From positions 1,302,001-1,366,000 of the forward strand of contig NZ_CP115841.1 in NCBI RefSeq assembly GCF_013318015.2: a DNA stretch of 64,000 bases, in the 5' to 3' direction. Positions within the stretch are counted from its first letter, which is position 1. Every line of letters begins with the position of its first letter. The DNA comes from Agrobacterium tumefaciens. Its GTDB lineage: Bacteria; Pseudomonadota; Alphaproteobacteria; Rhizobiales; Rhizobiaceae. Made by a program: the position numbers and the translations under genes. The notes under the pieces are model-generated. The model was not told where the DNA came from, made no database searches, and saw only the letters and a program-made list of their open reading frames with translations. This document shows positions 9,658 to 18,652 of this stretch, one piece after another.

Positions 9658-11186
9658 CAACCCACATCCTGCTGCACCACCTGCTCACCGCGCGGGCGGA
9701 AAGCGGCGATGAGGCGCTTGTCTACAAAGAAAAATCACTGAGCTATCGCGAATTTTCCGAAGCGGCCGCACGTTGTGCGGCGGCATTGCAGGAGGCCGGA
9801 ACGGAGCGCGGCGACCGTGTCGTCATCTTCCTGCCGCGCGGCATCGAGGAATGCTGGTCGATCTTCGGCGTGAGCATGGCTTCCTGCGTCTTCGTGCCGG
9901 TCAACGCGCTTTTGAAGGCGCAGCAAATCCGCCATATCGTCGCGGATTGCGGCGCAAAAATCGTTATCAGCAGTGCTACGATGATGGATGAGCTGAACGC
10001 GGCTGTGGAAGACCTGCCCGAGGTCACTGTACTGCTGGCGGAACAAATCGACCGCCGCCCGCCCGTGCCTGCCAAAGTCTCCCCATCAATTGGCGAGGAC
10101 CTTGCAGCAATCCTCTACACATCCGGCTCCACCGGCTCGCCCAAGGGCGTGATGCTGTCGCACCGTAATCTTCTGGCCGGAGCGCGCATCGTGCGCACCT
10201 ATCTGGAGATCACCGGAAAAGACCGCCTTCTCTCCATTTTGCCCTTCAGTTTCGATTACGGCCTGAACCAGTTGCTGACGGCGGTTGAACAGGGTGCGAC
10301 CACTGTTATCTCCACCTTCAGGCTCGGCGACGACATTGTCAGGGACTTGCGCGACCATGCCATCACCGGGCTTGCCGGCGTACCAACTGTCTGGGCGATC
10401 CTGACGAGGGCCGCGCCGTTGCTGGCGAAAACGCCGCTGCCGCAGTTGCGATACATCACCAACTCCGGCGGACGCGTGCCGCAGGAAACCGTGAGGGCGT
10501 TGCGCGAAAAGCTGCCGGGAACGAAAATCTATCTGATGTATGGCCTGACCGAGGCCTTCCGCTCCACATTCCTGCCGCCTGATGAAATCGACCGCCGCCC
10601 GACTTCCATCGGCAAGGCTATCCCGGAATGTGAAATCTTCATCGTCACCGCCGAGGGACAGAGGGCAAAACCGGGTGAGCCCGGCATTCTCGTCCATCGC
10701 GGCCCGACCGTGTCGCTGGGTTACTGGAACCGGCCGGAAGATACCGCCAAGGTGCTGCGCCCTCACCCTTTCATTCCGGCCGAACGCGGCGGCGAGACCG
10801 TGTGTTATTCCGGCGATCTGGCGGTGGAAGACGAGGACGGCTTTTTCAGTTTCGTTGCCCGCAACGATGCGATGATCAAATCGTCAGGCTATCGCATCAG
10901 CCCGACCGAGGTGGAGGAAAGCCTGATGTCGACTGGCCTTTTCCAGCAGGTCGCCGTCATCGGCCTGCCGGACTCCTTTGCAGGCGAGAAGGTGCATGCC
11001 GTGGCAACCGCCGCCAACGAAAATATCGATGTTTCGGCAGCTCTCAAAAAAGCCGCCGAAATGCTTGCCCCCTTCATGATTCCGCGCGCCATCGAACTGG
11101 TCGACCGGCTTCCGGTCACGGCCAATGGCAAGGTGGATTACCGCGCGCTGGTGCGCGAACGGACGGACAATGGCGCCCACGGATAA
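9654..11186 (+). CDS. AMP-forming acyl/aminoacyl-ACP ligase
   Basis: This 510-residue ANL-superfamily adenylating enzyme has the P-loop-like motif LYTSGSTGSPKGVMLSHRN at about 154-172, the YMYGLTEAF motif near 293, the YSGDLAVEDEDG motif near 385, the hinge region with KSSGYRISPTEVE near 405, and the catalytic Lys in VTANGKVDY near 487. It resembles the ligases that accompany exosortase-A loci (TIGR03098-like), although no exosortase is visible here. It is coupled to the ACP gene (4-base overlap) and overlaps the decarboxylase gene by 17 bases. The likely role is ATP-dependent loading of a carboxylic or amino acid onto the ACP; the substrate is inferred, not shown. Confidence 0.88.
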   Translation: MTTHILLHHLLTARAESGDEALVYKEKSLSYREFSEAAARCAAALQEAGTERGDRVVIFLPRGIEECWSIFGVSMASCVFVPVNALLKAQQIRHIVADCGAKIVISSATMMDELNAAVEDLPEVTVLLAEQIDRRPPVPAKVSPSIGEDLAAILYTSGSTGSPKGVMLSHRNLLAGARIVRTYLEITGKDRLLSILPFSFDYGLNQLLTAVEQGATTVISTFRLGDDIVRDLRDHAITGLAGVPTVWAILTRAAPLLAKTPLPQLRYITNSGGRVPQETVRALREKLPGTKIYLMYGLTEAFRSTFLPPDEIDRRPTSIGKAIPECEIFIVTAEGQRAKPGEPGILVHRGPTVSLGYWNRPEDTAKVLRPHPFIPAERGGETVCYSGDLAVEDEDGFFSFVARNDAMIKSSGYRISPTEVEESLMSTGLFQQVAVIGLPDSFAGEKVHAVATAANENIDVSAALKKAAEMLAPFMIPRAIELVDRLPVTANGKVDYRALVRERTDNGAHG

Positions 11187-12447
11187 ACCCCAAAGCCACG
11201 GCCCTGCCCTTGCCGCCGCGCAATTCGCAGTCGACGAAAACGATCTTGTCATCGGTGGCCGTGCCGTGCGCGATATCGTCGCTGAGACCGGAACGCCGTG
11301 CTTCCTCTATGACGCGAGCGCCATGCGCCGCGCCTATCGCGATCTCGCAACCGCGCTCAGTGGTTTTGCCGATATCTTTTATTCGGTGAAAGCCAATCCC
11401 CTGCCCGCCATCATCTCGCTTTTCCGTGAAGAAGGCGCTGGCGCGGAAATCGCCTCCGTCGGTGAATATCGCGCCGCCATCAAGGCGGGCATACCGCCGG
11501 AAAATATCATCTTCGCCGGCCCCGGCAAGCGCCAGGCCGAATTGCTTGAGGTGATCGAGAGCGGCATCGGCGAAATCCATATCGAGAGCGCCGAGGAAAT
11601 TACCCGCATCGAAGCCATCGGCAAACCGGTCAAGGCCTCCATCCGCATCAATCCGGTGCCGGATGCGCAGGCAGGCGCCATGCGCATGGGTGGCAAGGCC
11701 ACCGCCTTCGGTTTCGACGAGGAAGAACTCGAAAACGTCCTACCGCTGTTCAGGGACATCAGGCATATCAATCTCGTCGGTGTCCATATTTACGGTGGCA
11801 CGCAAATCCTCGATGCCGACATGCTTGTCTCCCAATGGAGACACTCCATTTTGCTTGCCGCACGCATGGCCGAAATGCTCGGCAGGCCACTTGAAACCAT
11901 CGATCTCGGCGGCGGTCTCGGCATCCCCTATTTCGCCGGGGAGACGCCGCTCGATCTTGCAGCGGTCAGTGCCGCCATTCCCGACCTCAAGGCCTTGGTG
12001 CAGGCACATCCGCTGATCGCCGATGCCCATATCATTGTCGAACCCGGCCGCTTCCTCGCCGGTCCCGGCGGCATCTATGTGGCGGAAGTCAATTCGGTAA
12101 AGACCTCGCGCGGCACCACCTTCGTGGTGACGGATGGTGGCATGCATCACCATCTGGCAGCCTCCGGCAATCTCGGCCAGATCGTCAAGCGTAACTACCC
12201 CATCGTCGCACCGGCCATGATGCAGGCAGACTATGAGGAAACGGCAACTATCGTCGGCCCGCTCTGCACACCGCTCGACACCCTGGCCCGCAATGCGGCC
12301 CTGCCGAAGCTGAAGGCTGGTGATCTCCTGGCAATCCTGCAATCGGGCGCCTATGGCGCCACCGCCAGCCCTTCGGGTTTTCTCAGCCATCCGGCTGCGA
12401 AGGAAGTGCTGGTGGAGAATGGTGCGTTTGAGGTGATAGCGCGCTGA
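11170..12447 (+). CDS. Fold-III PLP-dependent decarboxylase (ornithine/diaminopimelate decarboxylase family)
   Basis: This 425-residue alanine-racemase-fold decarboxylase has the PLP lysine in FYSVKANPLPAI (Lys74), the Gly-rich phosphate-binding loop DLGGGLGIPYF near 242, EPGRFLAGPGG near 295, the Cys of GPLCTPLD (substrate-side) near 365 and the GAYGATASPSGF motif near 395. ATG 11170 lies inside the end of the ligase gene; an in-frame ATG at 11125 would overlap it further. Family relatives include exosortase-associated TIGR03099 proteins and BtrK, which decarboxylates a carrier-bound amino acid. Coupling with an ACP and a ligase suggests the same chemistry here. It is probably not LysA. Confidence 0.88.
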   Translation: MAPTDKPQSHGPALAAAQFAVDENDLVIGGRAVRDIVAETGTPCFLYDASAMRRAYRDLATALSGFADIFYSVKANPLPAIISLFREEGAGAEIASVGEYRAAIKAGIPPENIIFAGPGKRQAELLEVIESGIGEIHIESAEEITRIEAIGKPVKASIRINPVPDAQAGAMRMGGKATAFGFDEEELENVLPLFRDIRHINLVGVHIYGGTQILDADMLVSQWRHSILLAARMAEMLGRPLETIDLGGGLGIPYFAGETPLDLAAVSAAIPDLKALVQAHPLIADAHIIVEPGRFLAGPGGIYVAEVNSVKTSRGTTFVVTDGGMHHHLAASGNLGQIVKRNYPIVAPAMMQADYEETATIVGPLCTPLDTLARNAALPKLKAGDLLAILQSGAYGATASPSGFLSHPAAKEVLVENGAFEVIAR

Positions 12448-12533
12448 GGATGTGTGGTCGTGAAACGCGTAGCCGGTTTTCTTACGGACGCATATCCGGC
12501 TGCTGACATTAGAGCTTCCTCCAACCTCGCTCA

Positions 12534-12555
12534 TTCCTGTGCTTAGTCACAGGAA
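12534..12555. repeat. Short palindromic repeat (TTCCTGT...ACAGGAA family)
   Basis: The inverted repeat TTCCTGT-gcttagtc-ACAGGAA lies between convergent genes. The same core occurs at 28643 and 50339 with longer arms, which marks a dispersed intergenic repeat family. Confidence 0.7.
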
Positions 12556-12561
12556 AGGAGA

Positions 12562-13719
12562 TCACCCCCGTAACAGTCTGTCCCCAACCGCAAATTTGGA
12601 TTTCAGCAGACACTCATCATATTCCGCCTCGGCATCCGAATCGAAAACGATGCCGCCGCCGACATTGAAGATCGCGCGGCCGCCATCGAACAAGGTCAGC
12701 GTGCGGATCGCCACCGAAAAACGCATTTCACCAGCTGGAGACATGAAACCGATAGCACCGCAATAGGCGTCGCGCGGCATCTGTTCCAGTTCGCGCAGGA
12801 TCTTCATCGCCCACATTTTCGGCGCGCCGGTCACCGAACCGCAGGGAAAAAGCGCCGCGAAAATATCCTCCACCGTCACATCAGGCAAAAGCTTCGCGCG
12901 CACATGGCTGACCATCTGGTGCACGGTGGGATAGGTCTCGATATCGAACAGTCGCGGCACATGGAGGCTGCCGACTTCGGTGATGCGGGAAATATCGTTG
13001 CGCAGGAGATCGACGATCATGCGGTTTTCGGCAAGCGTCTTTTCATCCTCAAGCATCGCCGCGATGATCGCCCGGTCCTCTTGCGCATTCGCACCGCGCG
13101 GCGTCGTTCCCTTCATCGGATGGGTTTCGATGAAACCTTGCCCGTCCACCGAGAAAAACAGTTCCGGTGAGCGCGACAGGATCACCGGTCCACCGAGATC
13201 GACCAGCGCGCCATATTTAACCGGCTGGCGCGCGACCAGCGACCAGAAAGCCGTGAGCGGATCGCCGCTCCAGCGAGCATGAACGGGCATCGTCAGATTG
13301 CCCTGATAACAGTCGCCGCGACGCAGATGCCCGTGCAGCCGCTCGAAGCGCTGGCAATAGTCTTCAAGGCTCCATACGGGCGCGGGATCGGCCAGGAACG
13401 CATCGGCATCCGGCAGACTTTCGGGCCGTGCAAATCGCCCCTCATCCGGTTGTGGGCCGGAAAAGACGCCGAAGCGAAGGAACGGCACGTTGCGAGGCTC
13501 GGCAGCAAAGTCCGCAAGTTTCGGCTCGAACAGGAAACCCGCCTCGTAGGACATATAGCCGGCAAGGTATTTCCCGGCGCGGCGCAGCTGCTCCATGCGT
13601 TTCAGCGCCGCGAAAAACGCCTCTGGCTCATCCGCGACGATGATCTCCTCCGGCTCGGTGAAGGCTGTCACCGTGCCGGTCGTGTCATCCCGGAAAAGAA
13701 CGTAAGGCGCATGTGCCAA
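12562..13719 (-). CDS. pabB: Aminodeoxychorismate synthase component I
   Basis: This enzyme forms 4-amino-4-deoxychorismate from chorismate and glutamine-derived ammonia for folate synthesis. The 385-residue chorismate-binding domain protein has HPMKGTTPRG (the PIKGT-like motif), ENRMIVDLLRNDISRI, and PCGSVTGAPK near the C-terminus. It lacks the C-terminal lyase fusion seen in some PabB proteins, and no pabA or pabC is adjacent. The Lys in the HPMKGT motif favours PabB over anthranilate synthase. It lies 37 bases after tgt on the same strand's downstream side and may be independently transcribed. Confidence 0.92.
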   Translation of the reverse strand: MAHAPYVLFRDDTTGTVTAFTEPEEIIVADEPEAFFAALKRMEQLRRAGKYLAGYMSYEAGFLFEPKLADFAAEPRNVPFLRFGVFSGPQPDEGRFARPESLPDADAFLADPAPVWSLEDYCQRFERLHGHLRRGDCYQGNLTMPVHARWSGDPLTAFWSLVARQPVKYGALVDLGGPVILSRSPELFFSVDGQGFIETHPMKGTTPRGANAQEDRAIIAAMLEDEKTLAENRMIVDLLRNDISRITEVGSLHVPRLFDIETYPTVHQMVSHVRAKLLPDVTVEDIFAALFPCGSVTGAPKMWAMKILRELEQMPRDAYCGAIGFMSPAGEMRFSVAIRTLTLFDGGRAIFNVGGGIVFDSDAEAEYDECLLKSKFAVGDRLLRG

Positions 13720-13755
13720 GGAAAGCGTCCGAACAGGAGAAAGGGTCGGGAAAAA

Positions 13756-14886
13756 TCAGATCGGGTCTATGTCGCCCCGCGCCCACATCTCTATGGTTTC
13801 CGCATAAAAATCAGCGAAACGGCCTTCCTCGATCGACTTGCGGATACCCTGCATCAGCTCCTGATAATAGGCAAGATTGTGCCAGGAGAGCAGCATGCCG
13901 CCCAGCGCCTCGTTGGAGCGCGTGAGATGATGCAGATAGGCGCGGGAATAATCACGCGAGGCCGGGCAGTTTGACTGCTCATCGAGCGGCCGCATATCCT
14001 CCGCATGGCGGGCATTGCGGATATTGACCCTGCCGCGACGGGTGAAGGCAAGCCCGTGACGACCGGAACGGGTCGGCATCACGCAGTCGAACATGTCGAT
14101 GCCGCGCGCCACCGATTTCAGAATATCGTCAGGCGTACCGACGCCCATCAGGTAACGCGGCTTTTCGGTGGGCAGCACCGGCAGCGTGATGTCGAGCATG
14201 CCCAGCATCACATCCTGCGGCTCGCCGACGGCAAGGCCACCGACAGCGTAACCCTTGAGATCAAGCTGCTTCAGCCCTTCGGCGGAGCGAATGCGCAGAT
14301 CCGGCTGGTCGCCGCCCTGCACAATGCCGAACATGGCCTTGCCGGGCTGTTCACCGAAGGCGACGCGGCAACGCTCCGCCCAGCGCAGCGACATTTCCAT
14401 GGCGCGCTCGATTTCCTTGCGGTCGGCCGGCAGCGCGATGCATTCATCGAGCTGCATCTGGATGTCCGAATCAAGCATGCCCTGAATTTCGATCGAGCGT
14501 TCCGGCGACATATGGTGCAACGAACCGTCCACATGGCTCTTGAAGGTCACACCCTTCTCGTCCAGCTTGCGCAGTCCTGAAAGCGACATGACTTGAAAAC
14601 CGCCGCTGTCGGTGAGGATCGGATGCGGCCAGCGGATAAGCTCATGCAACCCGCCAAGCCTTGCCACGCGCTCCGGGCCGGGCCGCAGCATCAGGTGATA
14701 GGTATTGCCGAGAATGATATCGGCCCCGAGCTCGCGCACCTGGTCGAGATACATGGCCTTGACAGTACCGACAGTGCCAACAGGCATGAAGGCAGGTGTG
14801 CGGATGACGCCGCGCGGCATGGCGACTTCGCCAAGGCGGGCGCCGCCGCTCGTGGCTTTCAGTGTAAAGGTGAATTTGTCGTGCAT
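13756..14886 (-). CDS. tgt: Queuine tRNA-ribosyltransferase
   Basis: This enzyme exchanges guanine-34 for preQ1 in tRNAs with GUN anticodons. The 376-residue TIM-barrel protein has [21 protein letters not shown], the active-site [24 protein letters not shown] and the second catalytic Asp in [16 protein letters not shown] 14886 overlaps the queA stop by one base (TGATG), so the pair is coupled. The usual CxCxxC zinc cluster near the C-terminus reads SNCPAS followed by [11 protein letters not shown], so two of the three zinc cysteines are Ser. The rest of the motif set is intact. Confidence 0.95.
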   Translation of the reverse strand: MHDKFTFTLKATSGGARLGEVAMPRGVIRTPAFMPVGTVGTVKAMYLDQVRELGADIILGNTYHLMLRPGPERVARLGGLHELIRWPHPILTDSGGFQVMSLSGLRKLDEKGVTFKSHVDGSLHHMSPERSIEIQGMLDSDIQMQLDECIALPADRKEIERAMEMSLRWAERCRVAFGEQPGKAMFGIVQGGDQPDLRIRSAEGLKQLDLKGYAVGGLAVGEPQDVMLGMLDITLPVLPTEKPRYLMGVGTPDDILKSVARGIDMFDCVMPTRSGRHGLAFTRRGRVNIRNARHAEDMRPLDEQSNCPASRDYSRAYLHHLTRSNEALGGMLLSWHNLAYYQELMQGIRKSIEEGRFADFYAETIEMWARGDIDPI

Positions 14887-15968
14887 CAGTTCTTCCGGAA
14901 CAACAGGCTTGAATCGCCATAGGAATAAAAACGGTATCCGGTTTCGATGGCATGCGCATAAGCGGCACGCATCGTCTCGAGACCGCAAAAAGCCGAAACG
15001 AGCATGAACAGCGTCGATTTCGGCAGGTGGAAATTGGTCATCAGAATATCGACCGCGCGGAAACGGTATCCGGGCGTGATGAAGATGCCCGTCGCGCCCG
15101 ACCATGGCTGAATAACGCCATTCTCATCAGTGGCGCTTTCGATAAGCCGCAGCGAAGTGGTGCCGACAGAAACGATCCGCCCGCCGCGCGCCTTGACGGC
15201 ATTGAGCTTTGCCGCAGTCTCTTGCGAAACATGGCCGATCTCGAAATGCATCTTGTGATCGTCGGTATCGTCGGCCTTAACTGGAAGGAAGGTGCCTGCC
15301 CCAACGTGTAGTGTCACGAAATGTCGCTCGATGCCGGCTTCGTCCAGCGCCGCAAACAGATCGGGCGTGAAATGCAGGCCGGCAGTGGGTGCGGCAACGG
15401 CGCCCTTCTCGCGGGCATAAATTGTCTGGTAATCGGTCTGGTCCTGCGCATCTTCCGGGCGCTTCGCGGCGATATAGGGCGGCAAAGGAATATGGCCGAC
15501 GGAGGCGATCGCCTCGTCCAGAACAGGTCCGGAAACGTCGAACAGCAGCGTGATCTCGCCCTCCTCACCCTTTTCCTCGACGGTGGCCTCCAGATGGGCA
15601 AGGCCGCAGGCATTGTCGCGCTCATAACCGAAACGGATGCGGTCCCCCTGCTTGATGCGCTTGCCCGGCCGCGCGAAAGCCTTCCAGCGCGACTGGTCGG
15701 CGCGCATGTGCAGCGTGGCTGAAACTGCCGTTTCAGGCGCACCTTCGCGCAGCCGCACGCCTTCAAGCTGGGCTGGAATAACGCGGGTGTCGTTAAATAC
15801 CAGCGCGTCGCCGGGCTTCAGGAAGGAAGTCAGGTCGGATACGATGCGGTCTTCCATGTGGTTCGCATTCGGATCGACCACGAGAAGACGCGCACTATCG
15901 CGCGGGTTCGCCGGGCGAAGGGCGATATTGTCCTCGGGGAGATCGAAATCGAACAGGTCTACGCGCAT
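14886..15968 (-). CDS. queA: S-adenosylmethionine:tRNA ribosyltransferase-isomerase
   Basis: QueA transfers ribose from SAM to preQ1-tRNA, giving epoxyqueuosine, the step after Tgt. From ATG 15968 the protein has 360 residues, starts [11 protein letters not shown], and contains [23 protein letters not shown] [23 protein letters not shown] and [10 protein letters not shown] with a C-terminal [16 protein letters not shown] block. It is coupled to tgt. A hairpin lies 25 bases upstream of its start. Confidence 0.96.
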   Translation of the reverse strand: MRVDLFDFDLPEDNIALRPANPRDSARLLVVDPNANHMEDRIVSDLTSFLKPGDALVFNDTRVIPAQLEGVRLREGAPETAVSATLHMRADQSRWKAFARPGKRIKQGDRIRFGYERDNACGLAHLEATVEEKGEEGEITLLFDVSGPVLDEAIASVGHIPLPPYIAAKRPEDAQDQTDYQTIYAREKGAVAAPTAGLHFTPDLFAALDEAGIERHFVTLHVGAGTFLPVKADDTDDHKMHFEIGHVSQETAAKLNAVKARGGRIVSVGTTSLRLIESATDENGVIQPWSGATGIFITPGYRFRAVDILMTNFHLPKSTLFMLVSAFCGLETMRAAYAHAIETGYRFYSYGDSSLLFRKN

Positions 15969-15992
15969 TGCAAGGGCTCTCGAAATATCAAA

Positions 15993-16019
15993 ACCCGCCC
16001 TGCATGGCATGGGGCGGGT
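15993..16019. other. Hairpin upstream of queA
   Basis: The stem ACCCGCCC/GGGCGGGT encloses tgCATGgCATGg, just before the queA start on the reverse strand. It may act as a leader structure. No preQ1 riboswitch consensus was recognised in it. Confidence 0.45.
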
Positions 16020-16055
16020 GGTGGGTGATGACAAGGCTTCCGACTACACTCGAAG

Positions 16056-16081
16056 TCATCCTCGGCTTGTCGCGAGGATGA
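16056..16081. repeat. Palindromic repeat (GTCATCCTCGG...CCGAGGATGA family), short copy
   Basis: The segment TCATCCTCGgcttgtCGCGAGGATGA is an imperfect palindrome with the same arms as elements at 33742, 37311 and 43433. It lies between ppiB and queA. Confidence 0.75.
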
Positions 16082-16109
16082 GGTCTGAGAGGTTGACGCC
16101 ATCATCAAT

Positions 16110-16140
16110 GTGAAACGCCCCGCAGTTTCCTGCGGAGCGG
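16110..16140 (-). terminator. Terminator after ppiB
   Basis: On the reverse strand CGCTCCGCAG-gaaa-CTGCGGGGCG is a 10-bp stem with one G-U pair, followed by TTTC. It lies about 25 bases after the ppiB stop. Confidence 0.7.
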
Positions 16141-16162
16141 GTAAACACTTTATACGCTATTA

Positions 16163-16672
16163 TCAGGCCGCCGAAGCAAGCTTCATCGAAACGATCGAAT
16201 CCGGGTCCTTCACAGGCTCGCCGCGCTTGACCTTGTCGATGGCTTCCATGCCTTCGATGACCTGGCCCCATACGGTGTACTGCTTGTTCAGCCACGGCGA
16301 ATCGGTGAAGCAGATGAAGAACTGCGAGTTGGCGGAGTTCGGGCTCTGCGAACGGGCCATCGAGCAGGTGCCGCGTACGTGGGAAATAGCCGAGAATTCA
16401 GCCTTGAGGTCAGGCTTCTCGGAGCCGCCCATGCCGGCGCGGGCCGGGTTGAAGCTTTCCGAACCCTTCTTGCCGAACTTCACATCGCCCGTCTGGGCCA
16501 TGAAGTCTTCGATGACGCGGTGGAACACGACGCCGTCGTAAGCGCCTTCCGATACCAGTTCCTTGATACGGGCAACGTGGCCCGGAGCAACTTCCGGAAG
16601 CAGCTGGATCACGACCTTGCCGGTCGTCGTTTCCATGATGATGGTGTTTTCCGGATCCTTGATCTCGGCCAT
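16163..16672 (-). CDS. ppiB: Cytoplasmic peptidyl-prolyl cis-trans isomerase (cyclophilin)
   Basis: A 169-residue cyclophilin without signal peptide. Active-site motifs are FHRVIEDFMAQTGD at about 50-63 and SANSQFFICFTDSPWLN near 114. It follows the exported cyclophilin gene by 36 bases and is likely cotranscribed with it and coaD. It speeds proline isomerisation in folding proteins. The lack of an export signal sets it apart from its neighbour. Confidence 0.94.
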   Translation of the reverse strand: MAEIKDPENTIIMETTTGKVVIQLLPEVAPGHVARIKELVSEGAYDGVVFHRVIEDFMAQTGDVKFGKKGSESFNPARAGMGGSEKPDLKAEFSAISHVRGTCSMARSQSPNSANSQFFICFTDSPWLNKQYTVWGQVIEGMEAIDKVKRGEPVKDPDSIVSMKLASAA

Positions 16673-16708
16673 GATTATTCTCCTCTGTTCGGGCTCTATT
16701 GCCCTACC

Positions 16709-17278
16709 TTACTTCTTGCCGACGGTGACCTTGATCATCCGGTCGGGGTTGGAAACTTCGCCGTTGCCGCCGGCGCCACGCTTGATCTTGTCCACGGCTT
16801 CCATGCCGGACACGACCTTGCCGACCACGGTGTACTGGCCGTTCAGGAACGGACCGTCGGCAAACATGATGAAGAACTGCGAATTGGCGGAATTCGGATC
16901 GCTGGAACGGGCCATGCCGACAACGCCGCGCGTGAACGGTGTCTTGGAGAACTCAGCCGGAATGTCGGCCATGTCAGAGCCGCCGGTGCCGGCACGCTGG
17001 GCGTTGAAGCCCTTCTCCATGTTGCCGTACTGCACGTCGCCGGTCTGCGCCATGAAACCGTCAATGACGCGGTGGAAGGCCACGTTGTCATAGGCGCCCT
17101 TTTTCGCCAGCGCTTCAATCTGCGCCACGTGCTTGGGCGCGACTTCCGGCATCAGTTCGATGACGACGGGGCCGTCCTTCAGCTGGACGGTCAGGAATTC
17201 GGCAGCCGAAGCGAAGGTGCTGGCGGCAAGCGCGCCCGCAAACAGGGCGCCGGCAAAGGCAAATCGAACGAGTTTCAT
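16709..17278 (-). CDS. ppiA: Exported peptidyl-prolyl cis-trans isomerase (cyclophilin)
   Basis: A 189-residue cyclophilin with a clear Sec signal peptide, MKLVRFAFAGALFAGALAAS, and probable cleavage after ASA near residue 25. Catalytic motifs are FHRVIDGFMAQTGD and SANSQFFIMFADGPFLN. It probably acts in periplasmic folding. It lies between coaD and ppiB with short gaps of 29 and 36 bases. The two cyclophilins are similar through the whole domain, consistent with tandem duplication and separate localisation. Confidence 0.94.
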   Translation of the reverse strand: MKLVRFAFAGALFAGALAASTFASAAEFLTVQLKDGPVVIELMPEVAPKHVAQIEALAKKGAYDNVAFHRVIDGFMAQTGDVQYGNMEKGFNAQRAGTGGSDMADIPAEFSKTPFTRGVVGMARSSDPNSANSQFFIMFADGPFLNGQYTVVGKVVSGMEAVDKIKRGAGGNGEVSNPDRMIKVTVGKK

Positions 17279-17307
17279 TGGATTGGCTCCGGAATGTGAG
17301 GCTGAAG

Positions 17308-17802
17308 TCAGCGCTTCAGCTTGGCGTTGAGGGCTTCAAGCACGGCTTTGGGAACGAAGGCATCCACATTGCCGCCCATGGCGGCGATCTGCCGGACCAA
17401 TGTGGCTGTAATGGGTCGCGACGACGTACCCGCCGGCAGGAACACGGTCTGTATATCAGGTGCCATCTGGCGGTTCATGCCGGCCATCTGCATTTCATAA
17501 TCGAGATCGGTGCCGTCACGCAGGCCGCGCAGAAGAAGGCGCGCGCCATGTTGACGGGCTGCATCGACGACCAGATTGTCGAAGGAAACGACCTCAACGC
17601 GCGCCGCCTCACCGGGCAGGCTTTCAGAAAGCGCCCGGCTTATCAGCGTCGCCCGCTCCTCGAAGCTGAACAGCGGTGCTTTTCCGGGATGGATGCCGAC
17701 GGCGACGATGACTTTGGACGCCACGTTCAGCGCCTGGATAAGCACATCCAGATGTCCGTTGGTCATCGGATCGAAGGATCCTGGATAAAAGGCAATCGTC
17801 AT
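17308..17802 (-). CDS. coaD: Phosphopantetheine adenylyltransferase
   Basis: CoaD makes dephospho-CoA from 4'-phosphopantetheine and ATP. The 164-residue protein has the nucleotidyltransferase motif [15 protein letters not shown] at about 6-20, [17 protein letters not shown] near 90, and a conserved S/T-rich loop near 120 ([14 protein letters not shown]). It heads the coaD-ppiA-ppiB run. Confidence 0.97.
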   Translation of the reverse strand: MTIAFYPGSFDPMTNGHLDVLIQALNVASKVIVAVGIHPGKAPLFSFEERATLISRALSESLPGEAARVEVVSFDNLVVDAARQHGARLLLRGLRDGTDLDYEMQMAGMNRQMAPDIQTVFLPAGTSSRPITATLVRQIAAMGGNVDAFVPKAVLEALNAKLKR

Positions 17803-18011
17803 ATCGCTCTCAAGTGGTGGGCGTTATGTGCCGCCTTTTGTCACGGAGATGGGCGCGGCGCAAGACTTTTACAACCCGGACGCCCTCCCGGTGCGGTCTG
17901 AACAACGGATGAATGCGCCGTTCAGTGCGGTTTCAGGGCTCATTTATATAAATACACGGCATCGGGAAACCGAAATGCCCCTCACCTCGTTAAGCCCCCG
18001 GAGAAATGAAA

Positions 18012-18080
18012 ATGCTGGCCTTTATGATCGTCTTTTCGGTCATCGCATCATTCGCAGCCGAGTATCTTTTCCTCGAATGA
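18012..18080 (+). CDS. Very small membrane peptide
   Basis: This 22-codon frame (MLAFMIVFSVIASFAAEYLF plus two residues) encodes a single hydrophobic helix. GGAGA at 18000-18004 gives a well-spaced RBS for ATG 18012; an in-frame ATG at 18006 is too close. It is one of three tiny membrane-protein genes between 18.0 and 18.6 kb. Existence is plausible from RBS and hydrophobicity; function is unknown. Confidence 0.5.
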   Translation: MLAFMIVFSVIASFAAEYLFLE

Positions 18081-18220
18081 GGCCAGTCGCCGGTTTCCTG
18101 AACGCCAGATGAACAAGCCATTCAAGGAAGTTTCACAGGCGCGATGCTAATCGATTTTTAAGGTTGACGCGGAACATGATTGGACGTGGCGCGTTAATAT
18201 CAAACCAAAGGAACAGACAG

Positions 18221-18400
18221 ATGTTTGTAAGAGAAAAACAGTCTACTTCGGCGAAAATCAGCGTCATCAGCACCGCCTGGACAGTACTGGTCATCGCAAT
18301 GGTAGCAACAACGTTTAGCCTTTATGATCAGAAGCCTGCTGCCCAGGGACCGGACTATCCACAGATGACCGCCCGCTACCAGTCCATGACCTATTACTGA
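18221..18400 (+). CDS. Small single-pass membrane protein, hypothetical
   Basis: This 59-residue frame has a basic N-terminus (MFVREKQSTSAK), one transmembrane segment at about 14-34 (VISTAWTVLVIAMVATTFSL) and a short polar C-terminus rich in Tyr and Gln. AAAGGA lies about ten bases before ATG 18221. I do not recognise the family. Position suggests it could be cotranscribed with the next small gene. Confidence 0.6.
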   Translation: MFVREKQSTSAKISVISTAWTVLVIAMVATTFSLYDQKPAAQGPDYPQMTARYQSMTYY

Positions 18401-18441
18401 TGAGGAACTAGGATTTCCTCGCCACCAACGGAGATGATATC

Positions 18442-18576
18442 ATGTTCACATTCCTGACACTGCTTCTTGCCCTGATCAGCATTATGTTCGTGACGTCAAT
18501 GATCTCCGCCGTCGCCGAGATGCGACGTGAAGACGAGGAATTCAAGGCCTCGGTAAGACGCAACCGCGCGTTCTGA
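18442..18576 (+). CDS. Small single-pass membrane protein, hypothetical
   Basis: This 44-residue frame consists of one hydrophobic helix (FTFLTLLLALISIMFVTSM) followed by a charged cytoplasmic-type tail (EMRREDEEFKASVRRNRAF). AACGGAG precedes the ATG, and a terminator follows within 50 bases, which supports a real gene end. Not recognised; function unknown. Confidence 0.6.
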   Translation: MFTFLTLLLALISIMFVTSMISAVAEMRREDEEFKASVRRNRAF

Positions 18577-18621
18577 CCGCAACCATCAGACTTAGCCGTC
18601 TTTCAGAATATGATTCTCCGC

Positions 18622-18652
18622 AACCGCCTGGACGCTCCGGGCGGTTTTATTT
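18622..18652 (+). terminator. Terminator after the small membrane-protein genes
   Basis: AACCGCC-tggacgctcc-GGGCGGTT with TTTTATTTT following on the plus strand. Confidence 0.8.

Noticed and set aside
15993..16019. preQ1 riboswitch upstream of queA
   Set aside because: The GC-rich hairpin lacks the A-rich tail and loop pattern of preQ1 riboswitches, and queA-tgt are downstream of preQ1 synthesis.
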